A stretch of DNA of 64,000 nucleotides from Megalobrama amblycephala (GCF_018812025.1 NC_063044.1:45163077-45227076), one strand, 5' to 3'; positions 13,273 through 25,115 are shown, counted from the stretch's first letter. Notes: generated by a model not told the origin, from the letters alone. Numbers and translations: made by a program.

Positions 13273-15335
13273 GTCTAAACAGGCTCATTTTCTACTCCTG
13301 TTCGCTATGAGGTCATTTAATTAAAAGTAAATTAAATTAAATGCTGTACTAATGTAAAGGTACATCTAGCAACTAACTAGTAGCCAGAAATAAACTCTAA
13401 ATTCATACTAAAAACGTTTACAAATCCATGAGGGAACTGACATCTTCTGTCAAACACTGAACAATGCTGGAATCACCAATGTATATACCAATTTTTAAAG
13501 CCAAAAGCTCTTGCTGTCAGCCACTTGATTGTTCATAGCTACAGTCAATAGTGTCTTAAACTAATAAGCTATGATTTTATATCACAATAGGATTTTTGTA
13601 CAAAACAAATGCAGGTACTGCATTTCAGTCAATTGACCAAAACTTCATTACAGAGCACAGAAGAGATTCCAGCCCAACCAATCACTGTCAAGCAGGAGAC
13701 TGCAGTTGCTGTGACTGGAACTAATTGGCTTCTGGGTAGCTTTGTGTTTCCAATACAGAGGTGGAGCTTTACATAAAAGCTAACCAACACTTTCACAAAG
13801 GCGTATCACTCTCTGTTTGAAGAAGCAGATTCATTGTTTGTGTGAGAAAGCTCCACTATGTTACATGAACATGTGAAGTCAACACAGATTTTCATAAACA
13901 CAGTGTGAACTTGCCCTATAGTCTTCATAATATAAGTGAAATGACTTACAATAATCAATCATGACCTGAAATAACCAACTATAAAAGACATGATAATACT
14001 CCAAGACTTTGCTTTTCCCACAGAGCAGCATCACACATATTCAGTGTCAAAAAGCTGTCATCGTTTACAGCATACATCTACGTGTTGCTTTCGGTGGCAA
14101 GAAGCCAAGTGATGAAGCTCACTGGCAGCTCATTCCTCTCTCTCCTATTGTGAAAGTGCAGTGATGTGGATGCACCCCGTGCTCATTCACCCCATCATTA
14201 CAGGGGGCAGTGTTCAGCTGAGCAGGAGTGTGCTGCTGCCACACTGGAGAACAGGCAGAGGGGGGAAAAGGAGACGAGTGCCGAGACACAGCCTGGTGCT
14301 CAGAAGAGCGTCATGACGGCTGTGACTCTCTGCCTTGAGCCCCCGGGGTTATTACAATCCAAACATGCTCGCCGCAGACAGGCACGTAAGACAAAGAAAT
14401 CTCAGTCGAGCTGTTGTGTGAGATGCTGTTGATAATGCCACAGTGGTGGAGGAGATAGAGAGCAGACCAGCACGATGTATCCTGAGGTGCAGCCACCTCA
14501 GTTTGTGGTATTCAAAGCAGAACATCGATGAGAAGCTCAGGTCGGCATATGAACGTTCACGCTTGCTTTTCAGACGATAATGTGAACCTGCCAAGCAAAT
14601 CAAGTTCTCAATGGGAGAGTGTTTTTCTCACCACATGAAGCGGATGATACCACCCCCCCCCCCACACACACACCCCCCATTTCTCGATTCTAAAAATATT
14701 TCATGTTTACCACACAGCTTTGTCTAGAAGTTTTTAGCTCTTTAAAGACATTGTACTTACAAACCAACCCCAATAATGTTCATATAACTCTTATTTCATG
14801 CCCAAGCAGCATTCAACCTCTGAAACGCCCATTTACGAAGGGGAACACATCAAAATCACATTGCAAATCAAGTGAATATTCTGGGCTTTCAAAAAAAGAA
14901 AACATTTATCATTGATTGCAATAAAAACGTGATGTGATGCTCATCAGGATCAGTTGTGCTCCATTATATCATATGAAAGTCCCAGTATTTAACATTGGGA
15001 CCCCTCTATGCTTCTGAAAAAGCCCGGCTCAGCCCAGTAATGAATTGCCATGCTGGTCTAGCTGGTGGACCAACAAAACCAAGCTGTTCTCCAATCTTAT
15101 TGACCTAGGATAGTTTGGAAGCTTAAGAGGACATCAGCACCACATATTCTGGTCTTTTCAACAGCTTGAGTGAAATCGTAAACATGAAGCCATAATTGAA
15201 AGGTAGGGCAAGTGTTCTTCTTCTCATTAGAAAGTACATCCAACAACTTACGATCTCTCTTGCCTACCAGCCATGACAACATGGCAAGCAATAATGCAAA
15301 CGCTTTTTTCTAAATAAAAATCAAGCAAGACCTAC
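13273..15335. other. Probable caskin1 intron 1; no other gene seen
   Basis: Mixed DNA with a GC-richer patch at 14160-14600. The frames in that patch overlap on both strands and match nothing I recognise. A C-run and (CA)n stretch lie at 14651-14675. Confidence 0.45.
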
Positions 15336-15429
15336 TTGCTTTCCCAGGTTTGGGCCTCTGCAGGAGCTTCTGCACCGTCATCAGGTCCTCAGTCTTCACC
15401 GCTTGAAGTAATTCCTGATCTTTCCCCAT
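15336..15429 (-). CDS. caskin1: caskin1-like, first coding exon (partial gene)
   Basis: This exon encodes the N-terminus of a CASKIN-family protein, a neuronal scaffold with ankyrin repeats, an SH3 domain and SAM domains that binds CASK. Read on the minus strand, the ATG at 15429-15427 is followed by 31 codons and one base. The peptide starts [15 protein letters not shown] and ends [10 protein letters not shown], which closely matches the recalled start of vertebrate CASKIN1 (MGKEQEL...LLQRPRPGKA) and less well that of CASKIN2. A TAA lies in frame three codons upstream of the ATG, supporting the start. The exon ends with a GT donor (15335-15334) in phase 1, as needed to continue into the family's conserved KLLGST stretch. 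No further caskin exon was recognised between 1 and 15335, so the next one is probably outside the window and intron 1 would exceed 15 kb. The assignment to caskin1 over caskin2 is by recall only. Confidence 0.8.
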
Positions 15430-16060
15430 CGTTATTTATTTTACATCCAAAGCATCCTCTGAATGTGTGTGTGGTGTTGCCCGGAGATCTCCTCTGCGGA
15501 TCCTCCCTCTTGCGATGGAGCTGCAGGGCGCGATGATGATGATGATGAGGATGATGATGCACACTGGCGGAAGGATGCTCGAATACTATAGAGCTGGTGC
15601 AGCTGGCTCCTATGAATCACAGATGTTCTTATTCCGATGTCGAGAAGATAATAATATAAGCAACACTGCGACTGACTTGCGATTAACGCATCGGTGATGG
15701 ATCGAGTCTTCAGTCTGCGTTGTGATGGCCAAAAATGAACAGTTTGTTCTAGAAAACCATCATCAGATAAATCAGCTTCAATCACGTTTTGGTGGCGTGA
15801 GCGGACTTTATGCGATGCATACAGCTAAATCAATGTTCCTTTAAATTCCCACGAGCGTTTTTTCCTGGGATCCGTGAGGCTGTGCTGAAGACGCATCAGT
15901 CGGCGGTGCCATCGCTCCGTAGTGCTCGAACCGTTATTTTCTATGCTGCGATGGAAATACACAAGGAGCGCGCAATGTGCATTTCCCCAGCCGTGGATTG
16001 GGCTGACATTGCTGTGGTAAATGGCTCCGCTTCATCCAGAGGGCGGTCCCAAAGTGTAGG
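15430..16060 (-). promoter_or_regulatory. Probable caskin1 5'UTR and promoter region
   Basis: This stretch lies directly upstream of the caskin1-like ATG and is noticeably richer in CpG than the surrounding AT-rich DNA. It includes a (GAT)n microsatellite at 15532-15559 (ATC repeats on the gene strand) and a run of C at about 16067-16080 just beyond. No TATA box was recognised and the start site cannot be placed. The open frames here on both strands look like chance frames in GC-richer DNA. Confidence 0.4.
15532..15559. repeat. (GAT)n microsatellite
   Basis: About nine GAT units with one GAG interruption, in the presumed 5' region of the caskin1-like gene. Confidence 0.85.
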
Positions 16061-16597
16061 AACACCCCCCCCCCCCCCCCATTCCAGTGCTGACAGCCAC
16101 ATGCTACGAGTCTACATTCAGGCACTGCTGTATCATAAGACTGGGAACTTTGTTATGATCTTGTTTTGTAGCCTACCTTATGCCTAACTGCCAAAGATGG
16201 ATTACAGCTGGACTCACCTGTGCACTGGATACCCATTTAACTTTACTCCTTTAAAACGAACTAGTATCTATTTTTAATTAGTAAATAGGCTAATCCATGT
16301 ACTGAATTAGTCCCTACTTCATTTACTACTAGTAGTGTTGATAGTGGCAAGTAACTATTCCATTTTCTAAACATTGCTAAATTGTCACTAATAACAGATA
16401 TTAACAAAATTGCAGTCATTATATGTCCCAAAAATGAAGCAAAAAACAAGTGACATAAGAAATGTTACTAACAATAGATACTAATTTCTCATAAACAGGT
16501 GCTAATATGCAAGTAGTAAATCTGAATAATTAATAAAGGAATGATTATTAGTAAGTAATAAAAAACTATTAGTGATGATACTGTAGGTCTCTATTGG
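16061..16597. other. Intergenic, no gene seen
   Basis: Starts with a run of about 14 C, then AT-rich DNA with many ACTAGTA-like short repeats and no coding evidence. Confidence 0.45.
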
Positions 16598-17263
16598 ATT
16601 AAAGGATTAGTTCAATTTCAAATGAAAATTAGCCCAAGTTTTACTCACCCTAAAGCCATCCTAGGTGTATATGACTTTCTTCTTTCTGATGAACATAATC
16701 GCATCCAAGCTTTCACATCCATCCATCCATCCATCCATAAACGTACTCCACACGGCTCCAGGGGTTAATAAAGGTCTTCTGAAGCGAAGCGATGTGTTTG
16801 CGTAAAAAAAATCCATATTTAACAAGTTATGAAGTAAAACATCTAGCTTCTAACAGATGCCCTTCCGTATTCAAATTAAGAAAAAAAGGTCAGTTAAGCT
16901 TTTTCCGTAAGTTGAATTGGGAAGGTGTAGGACATAGTGTAAGCTTTTTTGAACTACTCTTTCTTCATAATACTTCATAACTTGTTAAATATGAATATTT
17001 TTTTACACAAACGCATCGCTTCGCTTCAGAAGGCCTTTATTAACCCCCCAGAGCCGTGTGGAGTATGTTTATGATGGATGGATGTCTTCAGCTCATACTC
17101 AATGATCCTCGCTGACTGCCATTATAAAGCTTGGATGCGTCAGTATTTATTAATATTCCTCCGATTGTGATCATCAGAAAGAAAGAGTCATATACACCTA
17201 GGATGGCTTGATGGTGAGTAAAGCTTGGGGTGATTTTCACTTGAAAGCAAACTATTCCTTTAA
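16598..17263. mobile_element. Palindromic MITE, GTTAGTTCACCC superfamily (CCTAGGTGTATATGAC subfamily)
   Basis: Runs from TTAAAGGATTAGTTCAATT to ACTATTCCTTTAA, with arms sharing CCATCCTAGGTGTATATGAC and its complement. Internal GGATGGATGG repeats occur in both arms. Confidence 0.8.
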
Positions 17264-19742
17264 GTAGGCTAGTATCTAATGAGTAAATACTAGAATCTAA
17301 AAAGTCGTAGTGAAATATATAAATCACTATTAGATAGATATAAAGAGTATTTCTGACCTGCATTGTCTTGTAGGATTGATGCCATTTTCCTTTGTTTTGT
17401 TTTTCTTACAAGTCAAAAGAATACACAGGGCATAAATTAACACTTGCAGTTTTGTTTTTCTTGCCTCTCAGACCCAGTAATGCTGTCAGCTCTTCAGTTT
17501 GAAGGAGCCTAAAGATTACAAAGTAGGGTGCAAAGAGTTTGGCTGCATGAAGCCTATACAAAACAAAACTGTTCCCTGAATGCCTGATCAGAGTTATTGT
17601 CTTAACTACATGGGGTTTCTTTCTGCGTCTGATATCCAAGTCAAAGCACAATCACCCTCTTTCAGAGCAGGATCCACAGACATGACTGTCATGTTCTATT
17701 CACAGCTACTTAACACTTGATTTACCACCTCACAAAACTGTACTAATATTGTAAGGTTTTTTTTTTAAATAAATTTTTGAAAACTGTTCACTGAAAGTTA
17801 CTGACCTCGTCACCCAGTCTTTAAGTGGATAATTCACCCACCAGATCAGTTCTGTCAATCATTCTGTGGAACATAAAAGATGATACTTTGAGAAATGTGA
17901 AAGTGTTTGTTCGTTTGTTTGTCCATCAGTGGTTACCTAAACTGTTTGGTTTCCAATATTCTTCAAAATGGTGGAAATCAAAGACAAAATCTTCAAAATG
18001 ATGGAAACCAAAATCAAACCGTGTTCCAAAGAGTAAAGTCATACATGTTTTGAACGACATGTAAGCGTATATGACGACAGGATTTGTCATTTTATTGTGT
18101 AAAAATAGCTTACTGTTCGAGCAAAACGTCTAAACAAGTCCATAATGTTTCATCTTCATAAGTGATCTCTGAAACATTCTTCGTGGGTCTGATTTGTACA
18201 CCCAATTTGACTTAAACATAATAATAACGTTAATAATTATATTATCCCAGACTGTTCTGCAACACACTGCATTAGCAGAAAACTATTAGCAATAACACGA
18301 GATTTAAAACATGCCAGGACATTTAACATATTTTAAACGATGACAAACATATATGAAAAGCCATTCTGCAGCACTTGTGTTGTAACTCTCTAACATTAAG
18401 TTTCACCGATTCGCTATAATCATCATCATCACCAAACGTCTTCTGTATCTGCACATCCTCCATCCAGACATTACTGACCCTGTACTGTTGACTGTGATCC
18501 AGCGCCATCCAGTGTTACATAATAGAAAATCACTTCTCAAATGCCATATCACATCTTGCAGACCTCTAGTGTTCACAGCGCGCATTAAATTTCAGCTGTC
18601 AGTCTTTTTTTTTAGATAGAATGCAGTGAATGGGTGGAGACAGCTGCCTCTTGTGGCTCCCACACTATCTAAAGACCATGTAGGCCTATTGAACTTAAAA
18701 CGTGAGAATATCGTGTGTTGTGTCACTAACAGTTCTGAAAGCTTTTAGAAATACTTTTCAGCACCAAATGAACAATTGAAATAATACTTTGAGCACTTAA
18801 TTACAACACAAAACTGATGTGTTGGAAACAGAACAACCTGTGTTATTTCTTAACATCTATGTGTCTATATAAGGACAAAACATTTTGTGTTAACCATCTT
18901 AACACAAAGTGTGTTTAGATCTTTTACACACTAATGTGTTATAATCGCACTATTTGTGTTAGAAATGAGCCGTCTTTGAGACAATTTGACAAAAAAAATA
19001 TGCAATGAAAAAAATTCACGGCTACATTTACTTTAAAAATAGTTAACATTCACTCAAATTCTCATACAGTTCTTTTACATTCATCTTTTTTTATTTACAT
19101 TTATACTTTGAGCACATACAAGCAAAGGTGAGCTTCTTGCATATCACCCTGTCATCAACAACAACAAGTGTTGGAAGAGTCTTCCATTTACAGCTGCAAG
19201 AATGCAAAAAAAGACCCATTTGTTATGTATAAAGGCTATATAATAAGACAACTGTCAATAACTGTTTTCTCACATCCAGCTTTGCAAGAGGCTTGAGGAA
19301 AATGGTTTCAATATAGAGGAAAACTGCTTTAGGAGAAATATGCCAGCATCAAGCACTGTTAGTCATGCAGGCTATAGGTGAATTACATCACACAGGAGTG
19401 ACATTTTACATTTGCCTAAAAAATAAATATGATGTTCATGTTACTTCGGAAGTGTGTGTATTGTGTGTGTTTTTGTGACATATCAGGACACAATTTGTAT
19501 AATGACATGTGTATGACAAAGGTATTACAAGGAGAGGGTGACTTATGAGGACATTTCACCATGTCCCCATTTTTCAAAAGGCTTATAAATCATACAGAAT
19601 GAGTTTTTTTGAGAAAGTAAAAGTGTGCACAGTTTCCTGTGATGGGTTTGATGTAGGGTTGGTGTAGGGTGATAGAAAATACAGTTTGTACAGTATAAAA
19701 ACCATTACACCTATGGAATGTACCCACAATTCACAAAAACAA

Positions 19743-19745
<3 letters not shown>
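17264..19745. other. Intergenic, no gene seen
   Basis: No splice-supported open segment. AT-rich stretches alternate with unique DNA; frames at 18323-18585 overlap one another on the minus strand in shifted registers and look non-coding. Confidence 0.45.

Positions 19746-19814
<69 letters not shown>
19746..19814. repeat. (TG)n microsatellite, about 34 units
   Basis: Long uninterrupted alternating TG tract, a classic Z-DNA-forming sequence. It produces an artefactual His-Thr repeat frame on the minus strand. Confidence 0.95.
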
Positions 19815-19820
<6 letters not shown>

Positions 19821-19968
19821 TACATATAAAAAATGATGGGTTTGTTTATGCAATCATTGAGCTGATGAAATAGGAGCCCACATGAAAAAATACTATAGTA
19901 ATTTATGTAAATACTATAGTGTTTTGAACCATGTTATAGTAAAGTACTTGAATTAATTTGTTGTGGTA

Positions 19969-21477
19969 CAACCCGAATTCCGGAAATGTTGGGAAGTTTT
20001 TAAAATTTGAATAAAATGAAAACTAAAAGACTTTCAAAACACATGAGCCAATATTTTATTCACAATAGAACATAGATAACATAACAAACGTTTAAATGGA
20101 GAAATCTTATACTTTTATCTACTAAATAAGCTCATTTCAAATTTGATGCCTGTTACAGGTCTCAAAAAAGTTGGCACGGGGGGCAACAAATGAAAATTTT
20201 AAAGGATTCAGCTGGGAGAACATATAGCAACTAATTCAGTTAATTGATATCAGGTCTATAACATGATTAGCTATAAAAGGGATGTCTTAGAGAGGTCTCT
20301 CAGAAGTAAAGATGGATAATAAAAGAGTGAAAGAGTGCATAAAAAGATTGTGGAATACTTTAAAAACAATGTTCCTCAACATCAGATTTCAAAGGCTTTG
20401 CAAATCTCATCATCTGCAGTGCATAACGTCATCAAAAGATTCAGAGAAACTGGAGAAATGTCTGTGCGTAAGGGACAAGGCCGAAGACCTTTATTGGATG
20501 CCCGTGGTCTTCGGCTCTCAGACGACACTGCATCACTCATCGGCATGATTGTGTCAATGACATTACTAAATGGGCCCAGGAATACTTCCAGAAACCACTG
20601 TCTGTAAACACACTCCGCCGTGCCATCTGCAGATGCCAACTAAAGCTCTATCATGCAAAAAGGAAGCCATATGTGAACATGGTCCAGAAGTGCCTTCGTG
20701 TCCTGTGGGCCAAGGCTCATTTAAAATGGACTGTTTCAAAGTGAAAAGTGTTCTATGGTCAGATGAGTCCAAATTTGACATTCTTGTTGGAAATCACGGA
20801 CGCCGTGTCCTCCGGGCTAAAGAGGAGGAAGACCTTCCAGCGTGTCATCAGTGCTCAGTTCAAAAGCCAGTATCTCTGATGGTATGGGGCTGCATAAGTG
20901 CATACGGTAATGGGCAGCTTGCATGTTTTGGAAGGCACTATGAATGCTGAAAGGTATATAAAGGTGTTAGAGCAACATATGCTCCCCTCCAGATGACATC
21001 TATTTCAGGGAAGGCCTTGTGTATTTCAGCAGGACAGTGCAAAACCACATACTGCAGCTATTACAACAGCATGGCTTCGTCGTAGAAGAGTCTGGGTGCT
21101 GAATTGCCTGCCTGCAGTCCAGATCTTTCACCTTTGAAGAACATTTATATCAGGCAAGAATGGGACCAAATTCCAACACCAAAACTCCAGAAACTCATAA
21201 CCTCGATGTCCTGACATCTTCAAACTGTTTTGAAAAGAAGAGATGGTACACCATGGTAAACATGCCCCTGTCCCAACTATTTTGAGACCTGTAGCAGGCA
21301 TCAAATTTGAAATGAGCTCATTTTGTGCATAAAATTGTAAAATTTCTCTGTTTAAACATTTATGTTATCTATGTTCTATCGTGAATAAAATATTGGCTCA
21401 TGTGATTTGAAAGTCTTTTAGTTTTCATTTTATTCAAATTTAAAAAACGTCCCACAACATTTACGGAATTCGGGTTG
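19969..21477 (+). mobile_element. Tc1/mariner transposon with about 210-bp inverted repeats (defective)
   Basis: The ends CAACCCGAATTCCG and CGGAATTCGGGTTG are perfect inverted repeats. Homology continues for about 210 bp into each end (for example ATTTGATGCCTG near 20140 and its complement near 21300). TA dinucleotides flank both ends (19967-19968, 21478-21479), the Tc1/mariner target duplication. It carries a broken transposase gene on the plus strand. Confidence 0.92.
20312..21270 (+). pseudogene. Tc1-like transposase pseudogene
   Basis: Remnant of a DDE transposase. The paired helix-turn-helix part is readable (QISKALQISSSAVHNVIKRF, then the GRP-like KGQGRRPLLD). The first catalytic Asp lies in WSDESKFDI near 20760 and the second in QQDSAKPHTA near 21035. 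The gene changes frame near its start, again around 20512-20575 and repeatedly after 20690. The stretch that should carry the third catalytic residue is deleted at about 21140: sequence jumps from the LSP..EEHL region to the IRQEWDQIP region. It cannot encode an active enzyme. Confidence 0.9.
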
Positions 21478-21687
21478 TAATTCTATAGTTGTTGTGGTAA
21501 TATAACAACTATAGTAATGTAAACAAATTACTTTACCAAATACTGTACTAAGTTTTCTACAACTGAAGACTTCAGATGCAAAAGCCTCTAAGTGCCGTCT
21601 GAAATTTTCTTCTAAAATAAGCATTTTTATCAAGCTTGTATGTTTATGTTCAGTTATTTCACTTTAATGGCAATGAAAAGAACCTAT

Positions 21688-22463
21688 TAAAGGGTTAGTT
21701 CACCCAAAAATGAAAATTCTGTCATTTATTACTCACCCTCATGCCGTTCCACACCCATAAGACCTTCATTAATCTTCAGAACACAAATTAAGATATTTTA
21801 GCTGAAATCCGATGGCTCAGTGAGGCCTTCATAGCCAGCAATGAATTTATTCTCAAGTCATTAATGTACTAAAAACATATTTAAATCAGTTCATGCGAGT
21901 ACAGTGGTTCAATATTAATATTATAAAGTGACGAGAATATTTTTTGTGCGGCAAAAAAAAAAAAAAAGCCACTTATCCAGTGATGGCCGATTTCAAAACA
22001 CTGCTTCATGAAGCTTTGGAGCGTTATGAATCTTTTGTGTCAAATCATGATTCAGATCGCGTGTCAAACTGCCAACGGCTGAAATCACGTGACTTTGGCG
22101 CTCCGAACCGCTGATTCGACACGCTGATTCATTTGTGCTCCGAAGCTTCCTGAAGCAGTGTTTTGAAATCGCCATCACTAAATAAGTCGTTATTTTGTTA
22201 TTTTTGATGCACCAAAAATATTCTCGTCGCTTTATAATATTAATATTGAACCACTGTACTCACATGAACTGATTTAAATATATTTTTAGTACATTAATGG
22301 ATCTTGTGAGAGGAAATGTCATTGCTCCCTATGGAGGCCTCACTGAGCCATCGGATTTCAGCTAAAATATCTTAATTTGTGTTCAGAAGATTAATGAAGG
22401 TCTTATGGGTGTGAAACGACCTGAGGACAGTAATTTTCATTTTTGGGTGAACTAACCCTTTAA
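21688..22463. mobile_element. Palindromic MITE, GTTAGTTCACCC family (copy 2)
   Basis: Starts TTAAAGGGTTAGTTCACCC and ends GGGTGAACTAACCCTTTAA. The arms include CTCACCCTCATGCCGTTCC and TCCGATGGCTCAGTGAGGCC with inverted counterparts. It sits at the centre of a larger palindrome. Its right arm contains the uninterrupted sequence GAACTGATTTAAATAT, which is used elsewhere as an empty site. Confidence 0.9.
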
Positions 22464-22954
22464 TAGGTCCTTTTCATTGCCATTAAAGTGAAATAACTGA
22501 ACATAAACATACAAGCTTGATAAAAATGCTTATTTTAGAAGAACATTTCAGATGGCACTAAGAAGCTTTTGCATCTGAAGTCTTCAAAGGGTATATTATA
22601 CTACAATATACACTACAGTTTACTGTAGTAAAAACTAAAGCATACTACAGTATTTATTACAGTTTATCAGTTCACTATAGTTAATACTACAGTATGTAGC
22701 ATTCATTAACAAAGTGTTCTAAATAATATATACAATTTACTATAATAAATACTATAGTAACTATTTTCATATTTCACAGTGAATTTGATCATCCGTATTC
22801 TTACAGGTTGTACATTTTCTTTGAGCTTCTGTTCACAATTCACAAATATTTTAAAGACACCAGCTCTTATTTTGCGATTAACACAAAGTTACCTTCCCTT
22901 GTCGTCTGACGCCTAGGGACTCTGTTGACGCCTTCGTGAGCTTTGGGTTTTTAC

Positions 22955-23100
22955 CAAAAGATGGGGCGGGGTTAAGAGCGGTTAAATCATCTGATTGGCT
23001 AGAACTGACAGCAGACAGGAGGAAAACACAGTGATGCGGCATATGATTGGACGACGGGTTTGTATCAAAGTGAAAATATGTGCCTCCAGCTCTTTACTGT
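22955..23100 (+). promoter_or_regulatory. Proposed crlf3 core promoter
   Basis: A GC box (GGGGCGGGG) lies at about 22962-22971. Two inverted CCAAT boxes (GATTGG) follow at about 22993 and 23045, all within 150 bp upstream of a CpG-containing segment that ends in a splice donor at 23167. This is the usual arrangement of a TATA-less housekeeping promoter. Assignment to crlf3 is inferred from position and strand, because the first recognised crlf3 coding exon is 4.8 kb downstream and begins with an acceptor inside its 5'UTR. Confidence 0.45.
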
Positions 23101-23166
23101 TGCCAGGGCGTCAATGGCGGAACTCCGCGGCAGAAGTTAATATGACACAAGACAGGATCGCATAAG
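23085..23166 (+). other. crlf3: Proposed non-coding exon 1 of crlf3 (5'UTR)
   Basis: The segment ends with AAG and a GTAATA donor at 23167. It contains two very short upstream reading frames: ATG at 23114 ending in TAA at 23140 (8 codons), and ATG at 23142 ending in TAA at 23165 (7 codons). Both close before the splice. In the frame of the main start there is a TGA at 23143-23145 and no ATG after it, so this exon cannot extend the protein. The 5' boundary is a guess from the CCAAT and GC boxes. RNA evidence is needed to confirm that it joins the exon at 27947. Confidence 0.4.
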
Positions 23167-24747
23167 GTAATACTGCAAAAATCTCTTAATAATAGCATAT
23201 GTTTTTGTTACAGTTTATGTTTCAGCGCTTAGCTAGAGATGCTGTCTCAGGTTTATGGGTGGATCGGTTTGAAGAGCTTACTGTAAAACTGAGGTGAGTA
23301 AAAGTGATGAGTGTTGGTGTGGCGATCCTCACAGAAGAGCCTCATGAACTGCTTCTTTCTCAATTTTAAAATAACTGCTAACTGTATTAGTTATCAGTTG
23401 TTTCTCAAAGCTGATTTGCATGTTTAATATTTACATATTTGTACTGCTCTTCTCCCATCTGCCTTTACTTTCCACTTGTTTTGGACATGTATAAACATGT
23501 TGAGAGTGCATGATGCATCAGTATGGCCCATAGAGAGATCCTGCACTTTACATAACTGTCCTCTTAATGCTTAGATTGGACCAAAAGAGGAATATACTGT
23601 GAAGGTGATGGACAGCAGAATGATGACTTGTTTAAATGCATCTTCTGGTCTTCATCTTAAGAGAAGGGCCCTTATCAGTGAACGGTCACAGATTGTGAAG
23701 CAGGACACATGATCCTCAGATCAGAGACATCTCATCCTGGAATTCCCAACATTGTCTTTTGGCAGCAGATTGTTTTTGTCTTTTGAATCTAGGTCATTCA
23801 CGTCCCTCTGAAAGATAGCCAGTCCTCTGCAGTACTCCCTGATGGATTTGCTTGTGGGAAAGGATTCTGGAAGAGCAATAGATATAATATAATTGCTGGT
23901 CTTAATGCTCTTAACCCCAGTCTGGATAAGAACCCTGCTGCTAAATCAGAGGATTAGACTATGATTTTTGGAGAACCCCTCCCTTTCCCTTGATAATTAA
24001 ATGTCGAAATATGCTAAATATGCGGCTGACGAATTTTTTCAGACATTGATCATGAGGTAGATGAGTGTGGAAGCACAGGCTTGTTGGTGCAGGTCACAGT
24101 TTGTTATTTAGGTTTCTCTCTCACAGCTGTATGGATGAAAGGGTGTTTTTGAGAGTATTCTCTGCTCTGTGCACTGAGGTCAGCATCTTTGTGTTAAACA
24201 AGGCTAAAATGAATAGCTTGCAGAACAGAGCTGCCGATCCACCTGCACTGTACTTGTGTTCAGATACACGCATAAACAAACAGGCAGCTGTTCTGTCCTG
24301 CACAATGAGACCAGTGTTACGCAGGCACTATTGTACAGAAGTTGAGGCGTAGTTTTGGATATGGATAGGTTCAGTTCAGTTATGCTTGTAAGTTTAAGTT
24401 ACATGAGCACATGTAAGGAAAGTGCAGTTGCTTTCACTTGAACGGAACACATCAACGGAAGTGGTTTCATTGTAGCATGCTTGCCTCAAAACAGATAACC
24501 TGATCAGTAAAGAAGTGAGTTTTCTGGTTAGTAGCTGTAGAAATGTTTTATGTATATGTGTATATGACAGATAATTTTGAATTTGTTTCGACATATAGTC
24601 TTTGATGTTAACAACAAATTATATATATATAAACATTTTTAGTTGCATTGGATTTGTGCTCTCCTGTCCAAAAGCCAGAATCAGAACAGTAGTGAACATT
24701 TATGATTTTTGGATTGAGAACCACTGTCCCTTGTTCACAAACAGATA

Positions 24748-25110
24748 CAGTCAAACCAAAATTTATTCAGACACCTTGAGCATTTCTTTCATGAATACAG
24801 TTTATTCACTCTAATTTAAAAAATGGTAATAAAATATGACAAGATCTCAAAGTTAAACTGTGTCAGAAAAAATTAATCTTAATTATGTCAGATAACACTT
24901 AAGCAAAACATGGTCAGGTCAAAGTGTCTGAATAATATTTGGTCCTCAAATTTGTATGAATTTTACTGGTAGTCCACTGTATGAAGAATTTTTGGGTATA
25001 ATATGTCACATGCTATCCTCACTTACATAAATGAACTATAGTGTCCTGCACCCTCTAGTAAAAATATACCAAAAATATAAAAAATGTCTGAATAATTTTT
25101 GGTTTGACTA
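24748..25110. mobile_element. MITE with CAGTCAAACCAAAA...TTTTGGTTTGACT ends
   Basis: Terminal inverted repeats of about 25 bp (CAGTCAAACCAAAATTTATT and complement). TA at the left border is consistent with a Tc1/mariner-mobilised element. No coding capacity. Confidence 0.7.
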
Positions 25111-25115
25111 ATGTA

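Larger units (their letters stand above)
19882..22770. mobile_element. Outer fold-back element hosting two younger transposons
   Basis: The left end CATGAAAAAATACTATAGTA and the right end ACTATAGTAACTATTTTCAT are inverted repeats. The arms share long ACTATAGT/ACTGTAGT-rich segments, and nearer the centre GAAGACTTCAGATGCAAAAG (21564) pairs with its complement ending at 22585. A Tc1/mariner element (19969-21477) interrupts the left arm and a MITE (21688-22463) occupies the centre. Confidence 0.7.

Noticed and set aside
14166..14603. Overlapping open frames on both strands in a GC-richer patch
   Set aside because: No splice sites in matching phase and no recognised motif; overlapping frames on both strands are typical of chance in GC-richer DNA.
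15441..16187. Frames of 114 and 125 residues on opposite strands
   Set aside because: They lie in the CpG-rich leader of the caskin1-like gene, overlap each other, and include GAT repeats and a C run; no motif.
19583..19825. Minus-strand frame with a long His-Thr repeat
   Set aside because: It is a translation of the (TG)n microsatellite.
20566..20781. Minus-strand frame inside the Tc1 element
   Set aside because: Antisense shadow of the transposase remnant.
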